The notes: generated from the letters alone by a model not told the origin. 64,000 nucleotides of DNA from an uncultured Collinsella sp. (GCA_900545665.1 UQZU01000003.1:47353-111352); one strand, 5' to 3'. Shown: positions 23,308-33,196, counted from the stretch's first letter. A program made the numbers and translations.

Positions 23308-24021
23308 ATGGCGCAGCGCGAACAACACGAACGGGTCAAACGGATGGACCGCTTGGCGGACAAGCTGTTCGGTCATAAGGCGGTGGTCGTGGCGATACTG
23401 GTCGTCATTGCGATGGCGAGCGGCTTGGCGATGGCGAACCTTGGCGGCGGTGCCGGCGGCGTGTCGTTTGAGCGCACTGACGGTTCAGACTCGTTGGTGG
23501 AGCCGGGATCCGGCGATGCCTCGAGCGGAAAGACATCCGAAGGCTCTTCGTCTAAGGCGTCTGCCGCGGCAGAAGTCTATGTCGATGTTGATGGCGCTGT
23601 TGTGTCGCCCGGTGTATACAGGCTCAAAGACGGCGCGCGGGTGGCTCAGGCGATTGATGCCGCCGGCGGGCTGGCGCCTGAGGCAGACGTTACGGGGCTC
23701 AATCGGGCATCTAAGGTCGTCGATGGACAGAAGATTCACGTTCCAACGGTAGGGGAGCAGCAGACGTCCATTGCGGAAGCCGGTGTTGATGGTGGGGCTT
23801 TCGCATCATCGGGCGTGAGTGGCGCAACAGGCCTAGTAAATATCAATACGGCAAGCGCGGCAGAACTGCAGACGCTCTCGGGCATCGGTCCCTCCATGGC
23901 ACAGTCGATTATCGATGAGCGGACAAAGAACGGTGCTTTTGCCTCGGTTGACGATCTGATGCGTGTATCGGGAATCGGCGAGAAGAAGCTTGCCAAAATC
24001 AAAGATTGCATCTGCGTATGA
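23308..24021 (+). CDS. comEA: Competence protein ComEA (DNA receptor)
   Basis: Membrane-anchored receptor for incoming double-stranded DNA in transformation. The 237-residue protein has a short cytoplasmic N-terminus, one transmembrane segment (about 25-44), a Ser/Gly-rich linker, an SLBB-like domain (EVYVDVDGAVVSPGVYRLK and on), and a C-terminal helix-hairpin-helix DNA-binding pair NINTASAAELQTLSGIGPSM. ATG 23308 is chosen because GGGAGG (23295-23300) sits 7 bp before it; upstream ATGs at 23263 and 23287 lack an SD. It is coupled to comEC. Confidence 0.92.
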   Translation: MAQREQHERVKRMDRLADKLFGHKAVVVAILVVIAMASGLAMANLGGGAGGVSFERTDGSDSLVEPGSGDASSGKTSEGSSSKASAAAEVYVDVDGAVVSPGVYRLKDGARVAQAIDAAGGLAPEADVTGLNRASKVVDGQKIHVPTVGEQQTSIAEAGVDGGAFASSGVSGATGLVNINTASAAELQTLSGIGPSMAQSIIDERTKNGAFASVDDLMRVSGIGEKKLAKIKDCICV

Positions 24022-26321
24022 GTGCGACCGAGCGCGAGCATGTGATGCCTCCGCGGCCCCTGATGCCGTGGACGATGGCCCTGTGTGCCGGCATGTGCAT
24101 GAGCTGCGCCTCGGTGCTCAACGTGGCCGCTGATGCGCTGCTGAGGGAGCAGGCGCCGGCGGTCGGGCTGCTATGGGCCATTCCCGTTGCGGCGGCGGTC
24201 TTCGTTGTGCTGGCTCAATCTTGTGCGCGGCTTGCCCCTTGGAAGCGGTGGCTGTATGCCGCGTCCGTCGGTCTCGTGGCGGGAGCGGTCGTCTCGGCGT
24301 GGTGGGCTGTGGGCACGCTAGGCGCCTCGAAGGCGCTCGACGGTCGAGCGGCAAGCAGCCTCGAGTTTGTCGTGCAGGGTGATCCATCCATAAACGACGA
24401 CGTGTATTCCTATACCTGCGAGGCACGCGCGGACGGTAAGAACTTGGCAACGGTTCGTCTATCGTTTGACCGCGAGCTCAAGGTCGGGGCGCACGTGCGT
24501 GTTATCGGTCGCGTTTCACGTTTTGAGAACGATTCATATGGACGATCGCGCGTGCTCCGAGGCGAGGTGCGCAAGGTTCAAGCCGTTCGAGTTGTGTCGG
24601 TCGATGAGGGCTCTCCGGGGCCGCTGCCTCGGCTGCGAAATGGGCTGCTAGCGTCCATCGCGCCTGCGACCGACCCGGCGCGTGCGCTCATAGCCGGTGT
24701 CGTCTGCGGTCGTTCGGCCGAGCTACGCGCCCAGCCGGCGGGCGACTGGTTTTCGGTAACGGGAACGGCGCATCTTATCGCCGTCTCGGGCAGCCATTTG
24801 GCTATCGTGGGGTTTGTAATCGAGGGTGTATTGCAAAAGACTCGGTGCTCACGTGGTCTTCAGCGGGCGATATTGGCGGTAACGCTTGTGGGCTACGCTG
24901 CCTTTACGGGCGCGTCTCCCTCGGCCGTGCGCGCGTGCTGCATGGTGTTCGCGACGCTTGTCGTAAACGGCGCGGGGCGTCGCCGGCACGGTGCATCGGC
25001 ACTCTTCGTAACCATGTCCATCTTTGTGCTACTGCGGCCGACGGTGCTGTTCGAGATGGGCTTTCAGCTTTCATGCGCCAGCGTTTTAGCCATTCTGTAC
25101 TTTTGCCCCTATGCGACCTACGCTTTGGGTGAGCTGGGTGTGCCATCGGGCGTTGCCGGCATGCTTTCCGTCACGTTGTGCTCGCAACTGGCGACACTTC
25201 CCATTACCATTCCTGCCTTCGGTACGTTCTCGCTCATTGCTCCGCTGGCAAATGCGGTCATCGGCCCGGTGGTGAGCGTACTGCTTGCTGTGTCGATCGT
25301 GATGGTTCCCTTTTCGCTCGTGGCACCTTTGCGGACTTGGGCGCTCATTGTGCCCATGATTGCCGCCCGCTGCGCGCTGTTCTTCGAGCAGCTGTTTGCC
25401 GCCGTGCCGGGTGCATCCGTGAGTGTGTCGCCCGATAGCGTGTGGATTTACCTAGTGCCGTGTTTGCTGGCGGTTCTGCTGGTCTGGTGGCCGCGTCCCC
25501 GTGCACGTCCTATGGCGGTGGGGCTTTCATGCCTGGTGCTCTTGGCTGCGATTCCGTACGTCTACTGGGATCGATTCGCTCCGCCTTCGGTGACGGTGCT
25601 CGATGTGGGCCAGGCGGATGCGATTCTTATCCGCCAGGGCGGCGCGGTAGCACTCGTCGACTGCGGGCTCGACGAGCGCGTGGTAGCGGCGTTGGTTCGC
25701 AATAACGTGCACCATATCGATGCCGTCTTTGTGACGCATTGGGATGAGGACCACTGGGGTGGTCTGCCTGCCGTGCTCGGACGGTTTTCGGTCGGAACGA
25801 TTGCCGTGGCGGCGGATGCGCTGGAGGATGCTCCTGCCGAGGTATTGAACCGACCTGGCGTTGAGTATCGGCAGGTGCGCCTTGGGGATACGGTCGAAAT
25901 CGGCTCATTTTGCGCCCGCGTGATGTGGCCATTCGAGTCCGTGGATGGCGAGGGAAATGATGACTCGCTTGTCCTGCTGCTCTCTTATGTTCAGGAAGGC
26001 AAGGGCCTGCGTATGCTCCTCACCGGCGATGCCGAGCTCGACCAAGAACGGGAATTCGTGCAGGAGGTGGGGGATATCGATGTCCTTAAACTTGGGCATC
26101 ACGGCTCTAAGGTTTCAGTCGATGGTGAGTTGCTGGACGTCTTGAAGCCCGAGCTTTCCCTCGCGAGCGCGGGCGAGGGGAATCGATACGGCCATCCGTC
26201 CGATGCCTGCATCGATGCCGTTAAGGATGCGGGCGGCGTGTTCGCGTGCACTATCGAACACGGCGACATTACCGTCATGCCGACTGCGAATGGCTTTGCG
26301 ATGCGATGCCAGCGACCGTGA
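24018..26321 (+). CDS. comEC: ComEC/Rec2 DNA uptake channel protein
   Basis: Polytopic membrane protein that conducts single-stranded DNA into the cytoplasm. The 767-residue protein has an N-terminal membrane pair and OB-like DUF4131 region, then a multi-helix Competence domain with HLIAVSGSHLAIVGF. The C-terminal metallo-beta-lactamase domain (VLDVGQADAILI, FVTHWDEDHWGG, LKLGHHGSK) would be the nuclease that degrades one strand. ATG 24018 overlaps the comEA stop. All expected metal residues are present, so the operon looks functional; the transformation pilus genes are outside the window. Confidence 0.93.
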   Translation: MSATEREHVMPPRPLMPWTMALCAGMCMSCASVLNVAADALLREQAPAVGLLWAIPVAAAVFVVLAQSCARLAPWKRWLYAASVGLVAGAVVSAWWAVGTLGASKALDGRAASSLEFVVQGDPSINDDVYSYTCEARADGKNLATVRLSFDRELKVGAHVRVIGRVSRFENDSYGRSRVLRGEVRKVQAVRVVSVDEGSPGPLPRLRNGLLASIAPATDPARALIAGVVCGRSAELRAQPAGDWFSVTGTAHLIAVSGSHLAIVGFVIEGVLQKTRCSRGLQRAILAVTLVGYAAFTGASPSAVRACCMVFATLVVNGAGRRRHGASALFVTMSIFVLLRPTVLFEMGFQLSCASVLAILYFCPYATYALGELGVPSGVAGMLSVTLCSQLATLPITIPAFGTFSLIAPLANAVIGPVVSVLLAVSIVMVPFSLVAPLRTWALIVPMIAARCALFFEQLFAAVPGASVSVSPDSVWIYLVPCLLAVLLVWWPRPRARPMAVGLSCLVLLAAIPYVYWDRFAPPSVTVLDVGQADAILIRQGGAVALVDCGLDERVVAALVRNNVHHIDAVFVTHWDEDHWGGLPAVLGRFSVGTIAVAADALEDAPAEVLNRPGVEYRQVRLGDTVEIGSFCARVMWPFESVDGEGNDDSLVLLLSYVQEGKGLRMLLTGDAELDQEREFVQEVGDIDVLKLGHHGSKVSVDGELLDVLKPELSLASAGEGNRYGHPSDACIDAVKDAGGVFACTIEHGDITVMPTANGFAMRCQRP

Positions 26322-26399
26322 GGACGTCGTTGGCGTGTGGTGGGCCCCTGGGCTAGAATGGCACGGAACGAATACGAAGGTCTGCGGGAGGGGAGCGCG

Positions 26400-27362
26400 A
26401 TGTCCGAAACCGGTCTGTTGCCGGCATATCTGATCGTCGGTACCGACGGAGTCAAACGCGACCATGCTGTCTCACGTATGAAGGCGCGTCTGGAAAAGAC
26501 GGGCATGGTCGAATTCAACCTCGACGAGCGCGATATGACCAAAGACCCCGATATCGAGTCGATTATCGGATCGCTCAACACCTTTCCCATGGGCAGCGAG
26601 TTTCGCCTGGTAATCCTTGACGGCTGCTCAAAGCTCGCCAAGGCGGTCTCGGAGCCGCTCGTTGAGTATCTGGCGAGTCCCAGCCCCACAACGGTCTGCC
26701 TCATCATCGCCGACTCGCTTGCCAAGAACACGCGCCTGTATAAGGCGATCGCCAAAATCGACAAGAAGGCCGTGATCGATTGCTCCGGCACCAAGCGCTG
26801 GGAGCTGCCGCGTCGCGTGCAGCAGATGGCGACGCAGCACGGCAAGTCGATCTCGACGGCGGCCGCCGAGGAGCTCGTCTCGCGTTCGGGCGAGAACACT
26901 CGCATGCTCGATAACGACTTGGTTAAGCTTGCCCAGATGGTCGAGGCGCCCCAAATTGAGCTTGCCGATGTGGAGCGCTGGATTGTACGTACGGCCGAGG
27001 TCCAGCCCTGGGACTTTCTCAATGCGGTCTCGGCCCGTGACATGCGACGCTCGCTCGAGCTTTTCAATCTATTGCCCGCCAAGAGCTACGTGTGGACTTA
27101 CACGTTGCTGTGCGGCCGCATCCGCGAGCTTATCGTCGCCAAGGCGCTCGATGCGCGCGGACAGGGTCGTGAGCTGGCCGCAACGCTCAAGCTCCAGTCC
27201 TGGCAGGTCAAGAATCACCTGACCTGGGCACGTCGCTTTTCGATGGCAGAGCTCGTCGCAGCGCTCGAGGGTGCCGTTGATGTGGAGCTCGCGCTCAAGG
27301 GTTCGGCCGATTCTGAGACCGCGCTTTTGCTCTGGATTACGAACATCTTGAGAAAATCGTGA
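26400..27362 (+). CDS. holA: DNA polymerase III subunit delta
   Basis: Clamp-loader subunit that opens the beta sliding clamp. The 320-residue protein has the delta layout: an AAA-like N-terminal domain without a functional P-loop (YLIVGTDGVKRDHAVSRMKARL), the middle region with SRSGENTRMLDNDLVKLAQM, and a C-terminal collar domain. ATG 26400 is used because GGAGGGGAGC precedes it. holA after comEC and before rpsT is a very common gene order. Confidence 0.92.
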   Translation: MSETGLLPAYLIVGTDGVKRDHAVSRMKARLEKTGMVEFNLDERDMTKDPDIESIIGSLNTFPMGSEFRLVILDGCSKLAKAVSEPLVEYLASPSPTTVCLIIADSLAKNTRLYKAIAKIDKKAVIDCSGTKRWELPRRVQQMATQHGKSISTAAAEELVSRSGENTRMLDNDLVKLAQMVEAPQIELADVERWIVRTAEVQPWDFLNAVSARDMRRSLELFNLLPAKSYVWTYTLLCGRIRELIVAKALDARGQGRELAATLKLQSWQVKNHLTWARRFSMAELVAALEGAVDVELALKGSADSETALLLWITNILRKS

Positions 27363-27411
27363 TGATACCTGCTTATTTGACAAATTCGTTCTATCCCTTT
27401 GAGGGGGAGCG

Positions 27412-27480
27412 TGCTATAGTAGGCGCTTGCATGACCTCACCGTGTCTCAGAGGTGTCATACATTTTTTGCAAGGAACTCG
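27412..27480 (+). promoter_or_regulatory. rpsT promoter and structured 5' leader
   Basis: An extended -10, TGC-TATAGT (27412-27420), is followed by a leader containing a bulged ATGACCTC/GAGGTGTCAT hairpin (about 27433-27462) and a T6 run. The layout resembles a leader attenuator; S20 is known in other bacteria to control its own synthesis. Confidence 0.45.
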
Positions 27481-27495
27481 AAAGGAACTCCAGAA

Positions 27496-27762
27496 GTGGC
27501 AAACATCAAGTCTCAGAAGAAGCGTATCCGCACCAATGAGGCAGCTCGCATGCGTAACAAGGCTGTCAAGTCCGAGCTCAAGACGCTGACCAAGCACGTC
27601 CAGTCCGCCGTCGCCGAGGGCGACGCCGAGAAGGCCCAGGCTGCCCTCAAGACCGTCACCAAGCGTCTCGACATGGCTGCCGCCAAGCATGTTATCCACA
27701 AGAACCAGGCTTCCAACCGCAAGTCCGGTCTTGCCAAGCTCGTGAACAGCATCAACGCTTAA
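27496..27762 (+). CDS. rpsT: 30S ribosomal protein S20
   Basis: An 88-residue small-subunit protein made of three basic helices binding 16S rRNA. The MANIKSQKKRIRTNEAARMRNK start and the HKNQASNRKSGLAKLVN end are diagnostic. The start is GTG 27496 after AAAGGAACT; a longer in-frame extension to 27427 lies in the leader and is rejected. It is monocistronic with its own promoter and terminator. Confidence 0.96.
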   Translation: MANIKSQKKRIRTNEAARMRNKAVKSELKTLTKHVQSAVAEGDAEKAQAALKTVTKRLDMAAAKHVIHKNQASNRKSGLAKLVNSINA

Positions 27763-27798
27763 GTTGTAAATTTCACACCACACAGATTACGCGCATAA

Positions 27799-27833
27799 AT
27801 GGAGCCTGTTTTATGGAACAGGCTCCATTTTTT
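27799..27833 (+). terminator. Rho-independent terminator after rpsT
   Basis: A perfect 12-bp stem, ATGGAGCCTGTT (27799-27810) with AACAGGCTCCAT (27817-27828), a 6-nt loop and a T6 run. Confidence 0.95.
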
Positions 27834-27858
27834 GTACCGCTCGGGTAAGATAGTCCGC

Positions 27859-29670
27859 ATGAATACTTCAATTGACATTTCCCACATCCGCAACTTCTCG
27901 ATTGTTGCGCACATCGACCATGGCAAGTCCACGATCAGTGACCGCATTCTCGAGCTCACCCATACCGTCGACGAGCGCGACATGGAGTCGCAGCTGCTCG
28001 ACACCATGGATATCGAGCGCGAGCGCGGCATCACGATCAAGTCCAATGCCGTTCGCGTGTCTTATGACGCCGACGATGGCGAGACGTATCAGTTCAATCT
28101 GATCGATACGCCGGGCCACGTGGACTTTACCTATGAGGTCTCGCGCTCGCTGGCAGCCTGTGAGGGCGCGGTGCTCGTTGTCGACGCCACGCAGGGCGTC
28201 GAGGCGCAGACCGTCTCTAACGCGACGCTCGCCATGAACGCCAATCTGGACATTGTGCCGGCCATCAACAAGATCGACCTGCCCTCGGCCCATCCAGATG
28301 AGGTTAAGACCGAGATCGAGGATGACCTGGCGATCCCTGCCGATGATGCCGTGTGTGTCTCGGGCAAGACCGGCGAGGGCATCCACGATCTGCTGGAGTC
28401 CATTGTCTTTCTGATCTCTCCGCCCAAGGGCGATGCGAACGCGCCGCTCAAGGCACTCATTCTGGATTCATACTTCGACGAGTATCGTGGCGTCGTCGCC
28501 ACGGTGCGCATCTTTGACGGCTCCATCAAAAAGGGCGATACCTTGCGCATGATGCAGGCAAAGGGCGACTTTTTGGTCGATGGCGTGGGCGTCAAGCGTC
28601 CCGCCGAGACCCCGGTTGACGCGCTGACGGTCGGCGAGGTCGGATACGTGGTCACGGGCCTGAAGGACCCCGAGGCCGTTCGCGTGGGCGATACCCTCAC
28701 GTGGGCGTCGAATCCCTGCCCCGAGCCGCTTCCCGGCTACCGCGAGGCCAAGCCCATGGTCTATACGGGCCTGTTCCCGATCGATAACAAGGACTACGAG
28801 AACCTGCGTGACGCGCTCGATAAGCTGCACGTCAACGACCCGTCGTTGGTGTGGGAGCCCGAGACCTCGGTGGCGCTCGGTTTTGGCTTCCGCGTGGGCT
28901 TCCTGGGCCTGCTGCACATGGAAGTCGTCAAGGAACGCCTGGAGCGCGAGTTCAATCTTGACCTCATTGCCACGAGTCCATCGGTCGACTATCACGTCTA
29001 CAAGACTGACGGCGAGATGATTGATGTCCGCAGCCCGCAGGATCTGCCCGAGGCTACGCGCATCGAGCGCATTGAGGAGCCCTACCTCAAGGCCAAGATT
29101 ATCTGCCCGCCCGAGTATACGGGTGCCGTTATGCAGCTCGCTATCGAGCACCGCGGCATTACTACCGACATGATCCATCTCACGAGCAAGTCGGTCGAGA
29201 TGCGCTTCGATATGCCGCTCGCCGAGCTCATTTTGGACTTCTTTGACCAGCTCAAGAGCCGCACCAAGGGTTACGCTTCGTTGGACTACGAGTTCAACGA
29301 GTACCGTCCCTCCGAGCTCGTTAAGCTCGATATCTTGCTTTCGGGCGACGAGGTGGACGCGCTGTCGTTTATCGTCCACAAGGACAAGGCTTATGGCCTG
29401 GCCCGTGGTCTGTGCGACAAACTTAAGGAGATCATCCCGCGTCAGCTGTTCGAGGTGCCCATCCAGGGTGCTATCGGCAACAAGATCATTGCCCGCTCCA
29501 CCGTCAAGGCGCGTCGCAAGGACGTGCTTGCCAAGTGCTACGGCGGCGATATCTCGCGTAAGCGCAAGCTGCTCGAGAAGCAGAAAGAGGGCAAGAAGCG
29601 CATGAAGGCCATCGGATCGGTCGAGGTCCCGCAGGAGGCCTTTATGGCGATCCTCAAGGTGGACGAGTAG
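27859..29670 (+). CDS. lepA: Elongation factor 4 (LepA)
   Basis: Translational GTPase that acts in 30S assembly and back-translocation. The 603-residue protein has G1 AHIDHGKST (about residues 18-26), the switch II LIDTPGHVDF, G4 NKIDLPSA, EF-G-like domains II, III and V, and the unique C-terminal domain with GGDISRKRKLLEKQKEGKKRM. ATG 27859 gives the canonical N-terminus (ISHIRNFSIVAHIDHGK). Reading further upstream would run into the rpsT terminator. No strong SD is visible. Confidence 0.96.
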   Translation: MNTSIDISHIRNFSIVAHIDHGKSTISDRILELTHTVDERDMESQLLDTMDIERERGITIKSNAVRVSYDADDGETYQFNLIDTPGHVDFTYEVSRSLAACEGAVLVVDATQGVEAQTVSNATLAMNANLDIVPAINKIDLPSAHPDEVKTEIEDDLAIPADDAVCVSGKTGEGIHDLLESIVFLISPPKGDANAPLKALILDSYFDEYRGVVATVRIFDGSIKKGDTLRMMQAKGDFLVDGVGVKRPAETPVDALTVGEVGYVVTGLKDPEAVRVGDTLTWASNPCPEPLPGYREAKPMVYTGLFPIDNKDYENLRDALDKLHVNDPSLVWEPETSVALGFGFRVGFLGLLHMEVVKERLEREFNLDLIATSPSVDYHVYKTDGEMIDVRSPQDLPEATRIERIEEPYLKAKIICPPEYTGAVMQLAIEHRGITTDMIHLTSKSVEMRFDMPLAELILDFFDQLKSRTKGYASLDYEFNEYRPSELVKLDILLSGDEVDALSFIVHKDKAYGLARGLCDKLKEIIPRQLFEVPIQGAIGNKIIARSTVKARRKDVLAKCYGGDISRKRKLLEKQKEGKKRMKAIGSVEVPQEAFMAILKVDE

Positions 29671-29674
29671 GTCT

Positions 29675-30718
29675 ATGGCGCTTTCTGAATACAGCAAGCG
29701 GCTGCTGGGCGCTTATGCCGAGCAGCCGTTCCTTATGGCTCCCATGGCGGGCGTGACCGACCCTGCCTACCGCATCATGTGCCGCCGCCGCGGTGCCAAC
29801 CTTGCCTACAGCGAGATGGTGAGCGTGGCGGGCCTTGCCTATGCCAGCAACAAGACCTGGCGCCTGGTGCTACCGGCCGACGAGGAGCAGCAGATTTGCG
29901 TGCAGCTCTTTGGCTCCAAGCCCGATCAGTTTGCGAGCGCCGTCGCCGCCGTCGAGGAGCGCGTTGGCGATCGCCTGTCGCTCATCGACATCAACATGGC
30001 CTGTCCTGCCCGCAAGGTTGTCACCAAGGGCGAGGGCTCGGCCCTTATGCGCACGCCCGATTTGGCCGAGAAGATCGTCGAGGCCACGGTGGGCGCGGCT
30101 CACGTGCCCGTGACCGTAAAGATCCGCAAGGGCTTTTACGCCGAGGACCGTAATGCCGCAACGTTTGCCCAGATGCTCGAAGGGGCGGGCGCCTCCGCAG
30201 TTGCCGTGCACGGTCGTTGTGCCACGCAGCTCTATACGGGGCAGGCCGATTGGTCTGTCGTCGATGAGGTCGCAGATGCTGTCGAGATTCCCGTGATTGG
30301 TTCGGGCGATGTGTTCTGCGCCGAGGATGCCGCGGAGCATCTGCGCAGTTCTGGTGCCAGCGCGGTGTTTATCGCGCGCGGCATCTACGGTAATCCCTGG
30401 GTGTTCGGTGATGCTCGCGCCCTTGCGCTCGATGGCATACCGGTGCCGGCGCGCAGCTCCGTCGAGCGCCTGGACGCCCTGCGTGAACACCTAACGCTGA
30501 CGCATGAGCTCCTGCCGCTCATGTCGCGTGCCCGCACGTACGCAAGCTGGTACTTAAAAGGCATGCCCCATGCCGCCGCTTGGCGTGCCCATGTGGTGCG
30601 CTGTTCCACATACGAGGAGTTTATGGTGCTGGTCGATGAGATCGAGCGCGATGTGGTGGCCTGCGAGGCCGCACTTGCCGCCGGCGAATCGGTGCCCCCT
30701 CATCCGCTGGAGGCTTAA
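29675..30718 (+). CDS. dusB: tRNA-dihydrouridine synthase
   Basis: FMN enzyme that reduces uridines in the tRNA D loop. The 347-residue protein starts with LMAPMAGVTDPAYR, and has the catalytic cysteine in INMACPARKV (about residue 107), the VKIRKGF lysine, and VHGRCATQLYTG. Length and motifs fit the DusB branch, though the exact paralogue cannot be fixed by eye. It begins 4 bp after lepA and ends 2 bp before hemW. Confidence 0.9.
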   Translation: MALSEYSKRLLGAYAEQPFLMAPMAGVTDPAYRIMCRRRGANLAYSEMVSVAGLAYASNKTWRLVLPADEEQQICVQLFGSKPDQFASAVAAVEERVGDRLSLIDINMACPARKVVTKGEGSALMRTPDLAEKIVEATVGAAHVPVTVKIRKGFYAEDRNAATFAQMLEGAGASAVAVHGRCATQLYTGQADWSVVDEVADAVEIPVIGSGDVFCAEDAAEHLRSSGASAVFIARGIYGNPWVFGDARALALDGIPVPARSSVERLDALREHLTLTHELLPLMSRARTYASWYLKGMPHAAAWRAHVVRCSTYEEFMVLVDEIERDVVACEAALAAGESVPPHPLEA

Positions 30719-30720
30719 GG

Positions 30721-31953
30721 GTGGCCGTTACCGCGCTGTACGTGCACGTGCCGTTTTGCGCTCAAAAGTGCCGGTACTGCGACTTTGACTCGCGCAGTTT
30801 TGCTCCGTGCGACCTGAGCGCTGCGCTCGATGCCTATTTTGAGCAGTTGTACGCGCGCCTCGATGCTTTTGGCAAAGCTGGGGCCCTTGACCAGATCCGC
30901 ACCGTCTATGTTGGCGGCGGTACGCCGTCGCTGGCGGGGGAGCGCTTGGTGGAGCTGGCGCGGCGTATTCGTGCGTCGTGCGCCCCTGTTGAGTTTACCT
31001 GCGAGGCCAATCCTGAGTCGCTGACCGCCGAGCTTGCCGCTGCGCTTGCCAAGGTTGGTGTCACACGCGTCTCTCTGGGCGTGCAAACGCTCGATAACAC
31101 CGAACTTACCGCCATCGGCCGTATTCACGATGCCGATCGGGCGCTCGCCGCCATCGCGACGGTCAAGAACGCTGGGCTTGACGTGTCGTGCGACCTTATG
31201 TGCGGACTTCCCGGGCAGACCGCAGCGAGTTGGAAGCGCACACTCGATGGCGTGCTGGCGGCGGCTCCGCATCATGTGTCGGTCTACCCGCTCACGCTTG
31301 AGGAGGGGACGCCCCTTTATCGCATGGCGTGCCGCGACGAGTTGCTCGAGCCTGATGAGGATTTTCAAGCTTCGTGCATGGATGTGGCGCGTGAGCGTCT
31401 GGGTGCGGCCGGTTATCACCCCTATGAGGTGGCAAGCTATGCGCTCGACGGCCATGAGTGCGCCCATAACATTGCCTACTGGACCGGACGGGGCTACCTG
31501 GGTCTGGGTCGCTCTGCCGCCGGAATGCTCGACGCCGAGGATTTCGACCGTCTTGCAGGTTTGTTCCCCGGTGTGTCTTCTCGAGGCGATGCGTACCGCG
31601 TGCGACTGGTGCAACGTGACGATGTAGCGACGGCGTTCGAGGCCGAATACCTGTCGCAGCGCGAGGCTGCGGCCGAAGACCTGATGCTCGCTTGTCGCAT
31701 GACGCGCGGTGTTGGGCCCGACCTGTTGGTTCGTGCGGCCCGCGTCATCCCAACGGATGAGCTGGCAGCTGCCTGCGATCGCGCGCTCGAATTGGGTCTT
31801 GCCACTTGGGTTCCCGAGGCGCTCGGGGTCCATGAGGGACCCTTCACTTCGGCAGACGTCATCGCGGGCCGCGTTCGAGCTCGTCTGGCGCCGACCCACC
31901 TGGGCTGGCTCGATGGAAATGTTCTGTTCGAGCTGTTTTGGGATCTAGCCTAG
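30721..31953 (+). CDS. hemW: HemW-type radical SAM protein
   Basis: Related to oxygen-independent coproporphyrinogen oxidase but, in characterised members, a heme chaperone. The 410-residue protein has CAQKCRYCDF at residues 13-22 (C13, C17, C20), followed by Asp-Phe as in HemW rather than the extra cysteine of HemN. It also has VYVGGGTPSL and the C-terminal HemN_C-like region. GTG start 2 bp after dusB. It may be misannotated as hemN, but the missing fourth cysteine and short N-terminus argue against that. Confidence 0.88.
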   Translation: MAVTALYVHVPFCAQKCRYCDFDSRSFAPCDLSAALDAYFEQLYARLDAFGKAGALDQIRTVYVGGGTPSLAGERLVELARRIRASCAPVEFTCEANPESLTAELAAALAKVGVTRVSLGVQTLDNTELTAIGRIHDADRALAAIATVKNAGLDVSCDLMCGLPGQTAASWKRTLDGVLAAAPHHVSVYPLTLEEGTPLYRMACRDELLEPDEDFQASCMDVARERLGAAGYHPYEVASYALDGHECAHNIAYWTGRGYLGLGRSAAGMLDAEDFDRLAGLFPGVSSRGDAYRVRLVQRDDVATAFEAEYLSQREAAAEDLMLACRMTRGVGPDLLVRAARVIPTDELAAACDRALELGLATWVPEALGVHEGPFTSADVIAGRVRARLAPTHLGWLDGNVLFELFWDLA

Positions 31954-32011
31954 GCCGCTCGGGTAGAATTACCGAAATATATACGCTGCTGTGAGCAGGA
32001 GGTTGCCGCGC

Positions 32012-33115
32012 ATGGCGACGATGAACGAAAAAGATTACTACGAGATTCTGGGTGTCTCCAAGGACGCCACCTCGCGTGATATTCAAAAGGCCTTCCAGCA
32101 AAAGGCCCGTAAGCTCCATCCGGACGTCAACAAAGAGCCGGATGCCGAGGAAAAGTTTAAAGAGGTTTCCGAGGCCTACGCCGTGCTTTCGGACGAGCAG
32201 AAGCGTTCGCGCTACGACGCCATGCGTTCGGGCAACCCCTTCGCCGGCGCTCCTACGGCTTCGCCCTATGGCGGCGGCTACGCCGGTAGCGCGGGCTATG
32301 GCAATCCCTTTGAGGGCGGTTTTCCCTTTGGTGGCGCCTGGGGCCAGCCGCGTCGCGGGCAGGCTGCCTACAATCCCGAGAACGGCGCCAACGTGGTCGT
32401 CGATATCAAACTCGACGCCAAGGAGGCCAAGGGCGGTGCCCGCAAGACCGTCCGCTACACGCGCTTCGATACTTGTGGTCACTGCGGCGGCTCGGGCTCC
32501 GTTTCGTCTGAGCATGCCCATACCTGCCCGAGCTGCGGTGGTCGCGGCCACATCGACGTCGACCTGTCCTTTCTTTTTGGTGCGGGCACATTCCAGTCGG
32601 TCTGCCCCGAGTGCGGCGGTTCCGGTAAGGTCGTGGCCGACCCCTGCCCTGATTGCGGCGGCAGCGGTCGTACTCGCGTAACCTCCGAGCAGACGATTGA
32701 GTTTCCTGCCGGCACGCACGATGGCGACGAGGTCCGCATTGGCGGCATGGGTCATGCTGGCACCAACGGTGCCGCGGGCGGCGACCTGGTCGGCCGTGCC
32801 CATGTTGAGGCCGAGCGCTTGGAAGACAAAGCTCGTACCGGTTTTTACCTGATGGGCATCGTGGCGCCGTTTTTGGTACTCTCGGCCATCTCGGGCGTGT
32901 TCTCGGCCTTTGCCGTGATGTGCTTTATTCCGTTTACCATGGGCCTGTTCATGGTGCTTTCGGACGGTGTGCTTCATCGTAGTCTGCTGTGGTGGAAGCG
33001 CGGTGCGATGCAGTTTGCCAACGGTTTTGCCAACGGCTTCATGTTCGCGCTCGTGTCAGTTTGGTTCGCGAGCTGCTCGCAACGGGCCATGCTTTCGCCG
33101 TACCAAATGCAATAA
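32012..33115 (+). CDS. DnaJ-like co-chaperone with C-terminal membrane segments
   Basis: A 367-residue protein with a full J domain (HPD at 36-38), a Gly/Phe/Tyr-rich region, and four CxxCxGxG zinc repeats (CGHCGGSG, CPSCGGRG, CPECGGSG, CPDCGGSG). It has only the start of the substrate-binding C-terminal domain (FPAGTHDGDEVRIGGMGH). From about residue 278 it turns hydrophobic, with two adjacent helices (about 278-317) and another at about 337-355. It therefore looks like a membrane-anchored J protein recruiting DnaK to the membrane. ATG 32012 follows AGGAGG (31997-32002). It lies directly upstream of a normal dnaJ. Confidence 0.85.
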   Translation: MATMNEKDYYEILGVSKDATSRDIQKAFQQKARKLHPDVNKEPDAEEKFKEVSEAYAVLSDEQKRSRYDAMRSGNPFAGAPTASPYGGGYAGSAGYGNPFEGGFPFGGAWGQPRRGQAAYNPENGANVVVDIKLDAKEAKGGARKTVRYTRFDTCGHCGGSGSVSSEHAHTCPSCGGRGHIDVDLSFLFGAGTFQSVCPECGGSGKVVADPCPDCGGSGRTRVTSEQTIEFPAGTHDGDEVRIGGMGHAGTNGAAGGDLVGRAHVEAERLEDKARTGFYLMGIVAPFLVLSAISGVFSAFAVMCFIPFTMGLFMVLSDGVLHRSLLWWKRGAMQFANGFANGFMFALVSVWFASCSQRAMLSPYQMQ

Positions 33116-33196
33116 CATCAAACCCTCTGTTTGCGGCCGGCCCAGCTTGGGTATAGGACGCACTGTGACAATAATGAAAGTCGGAAGGATTCGGTC

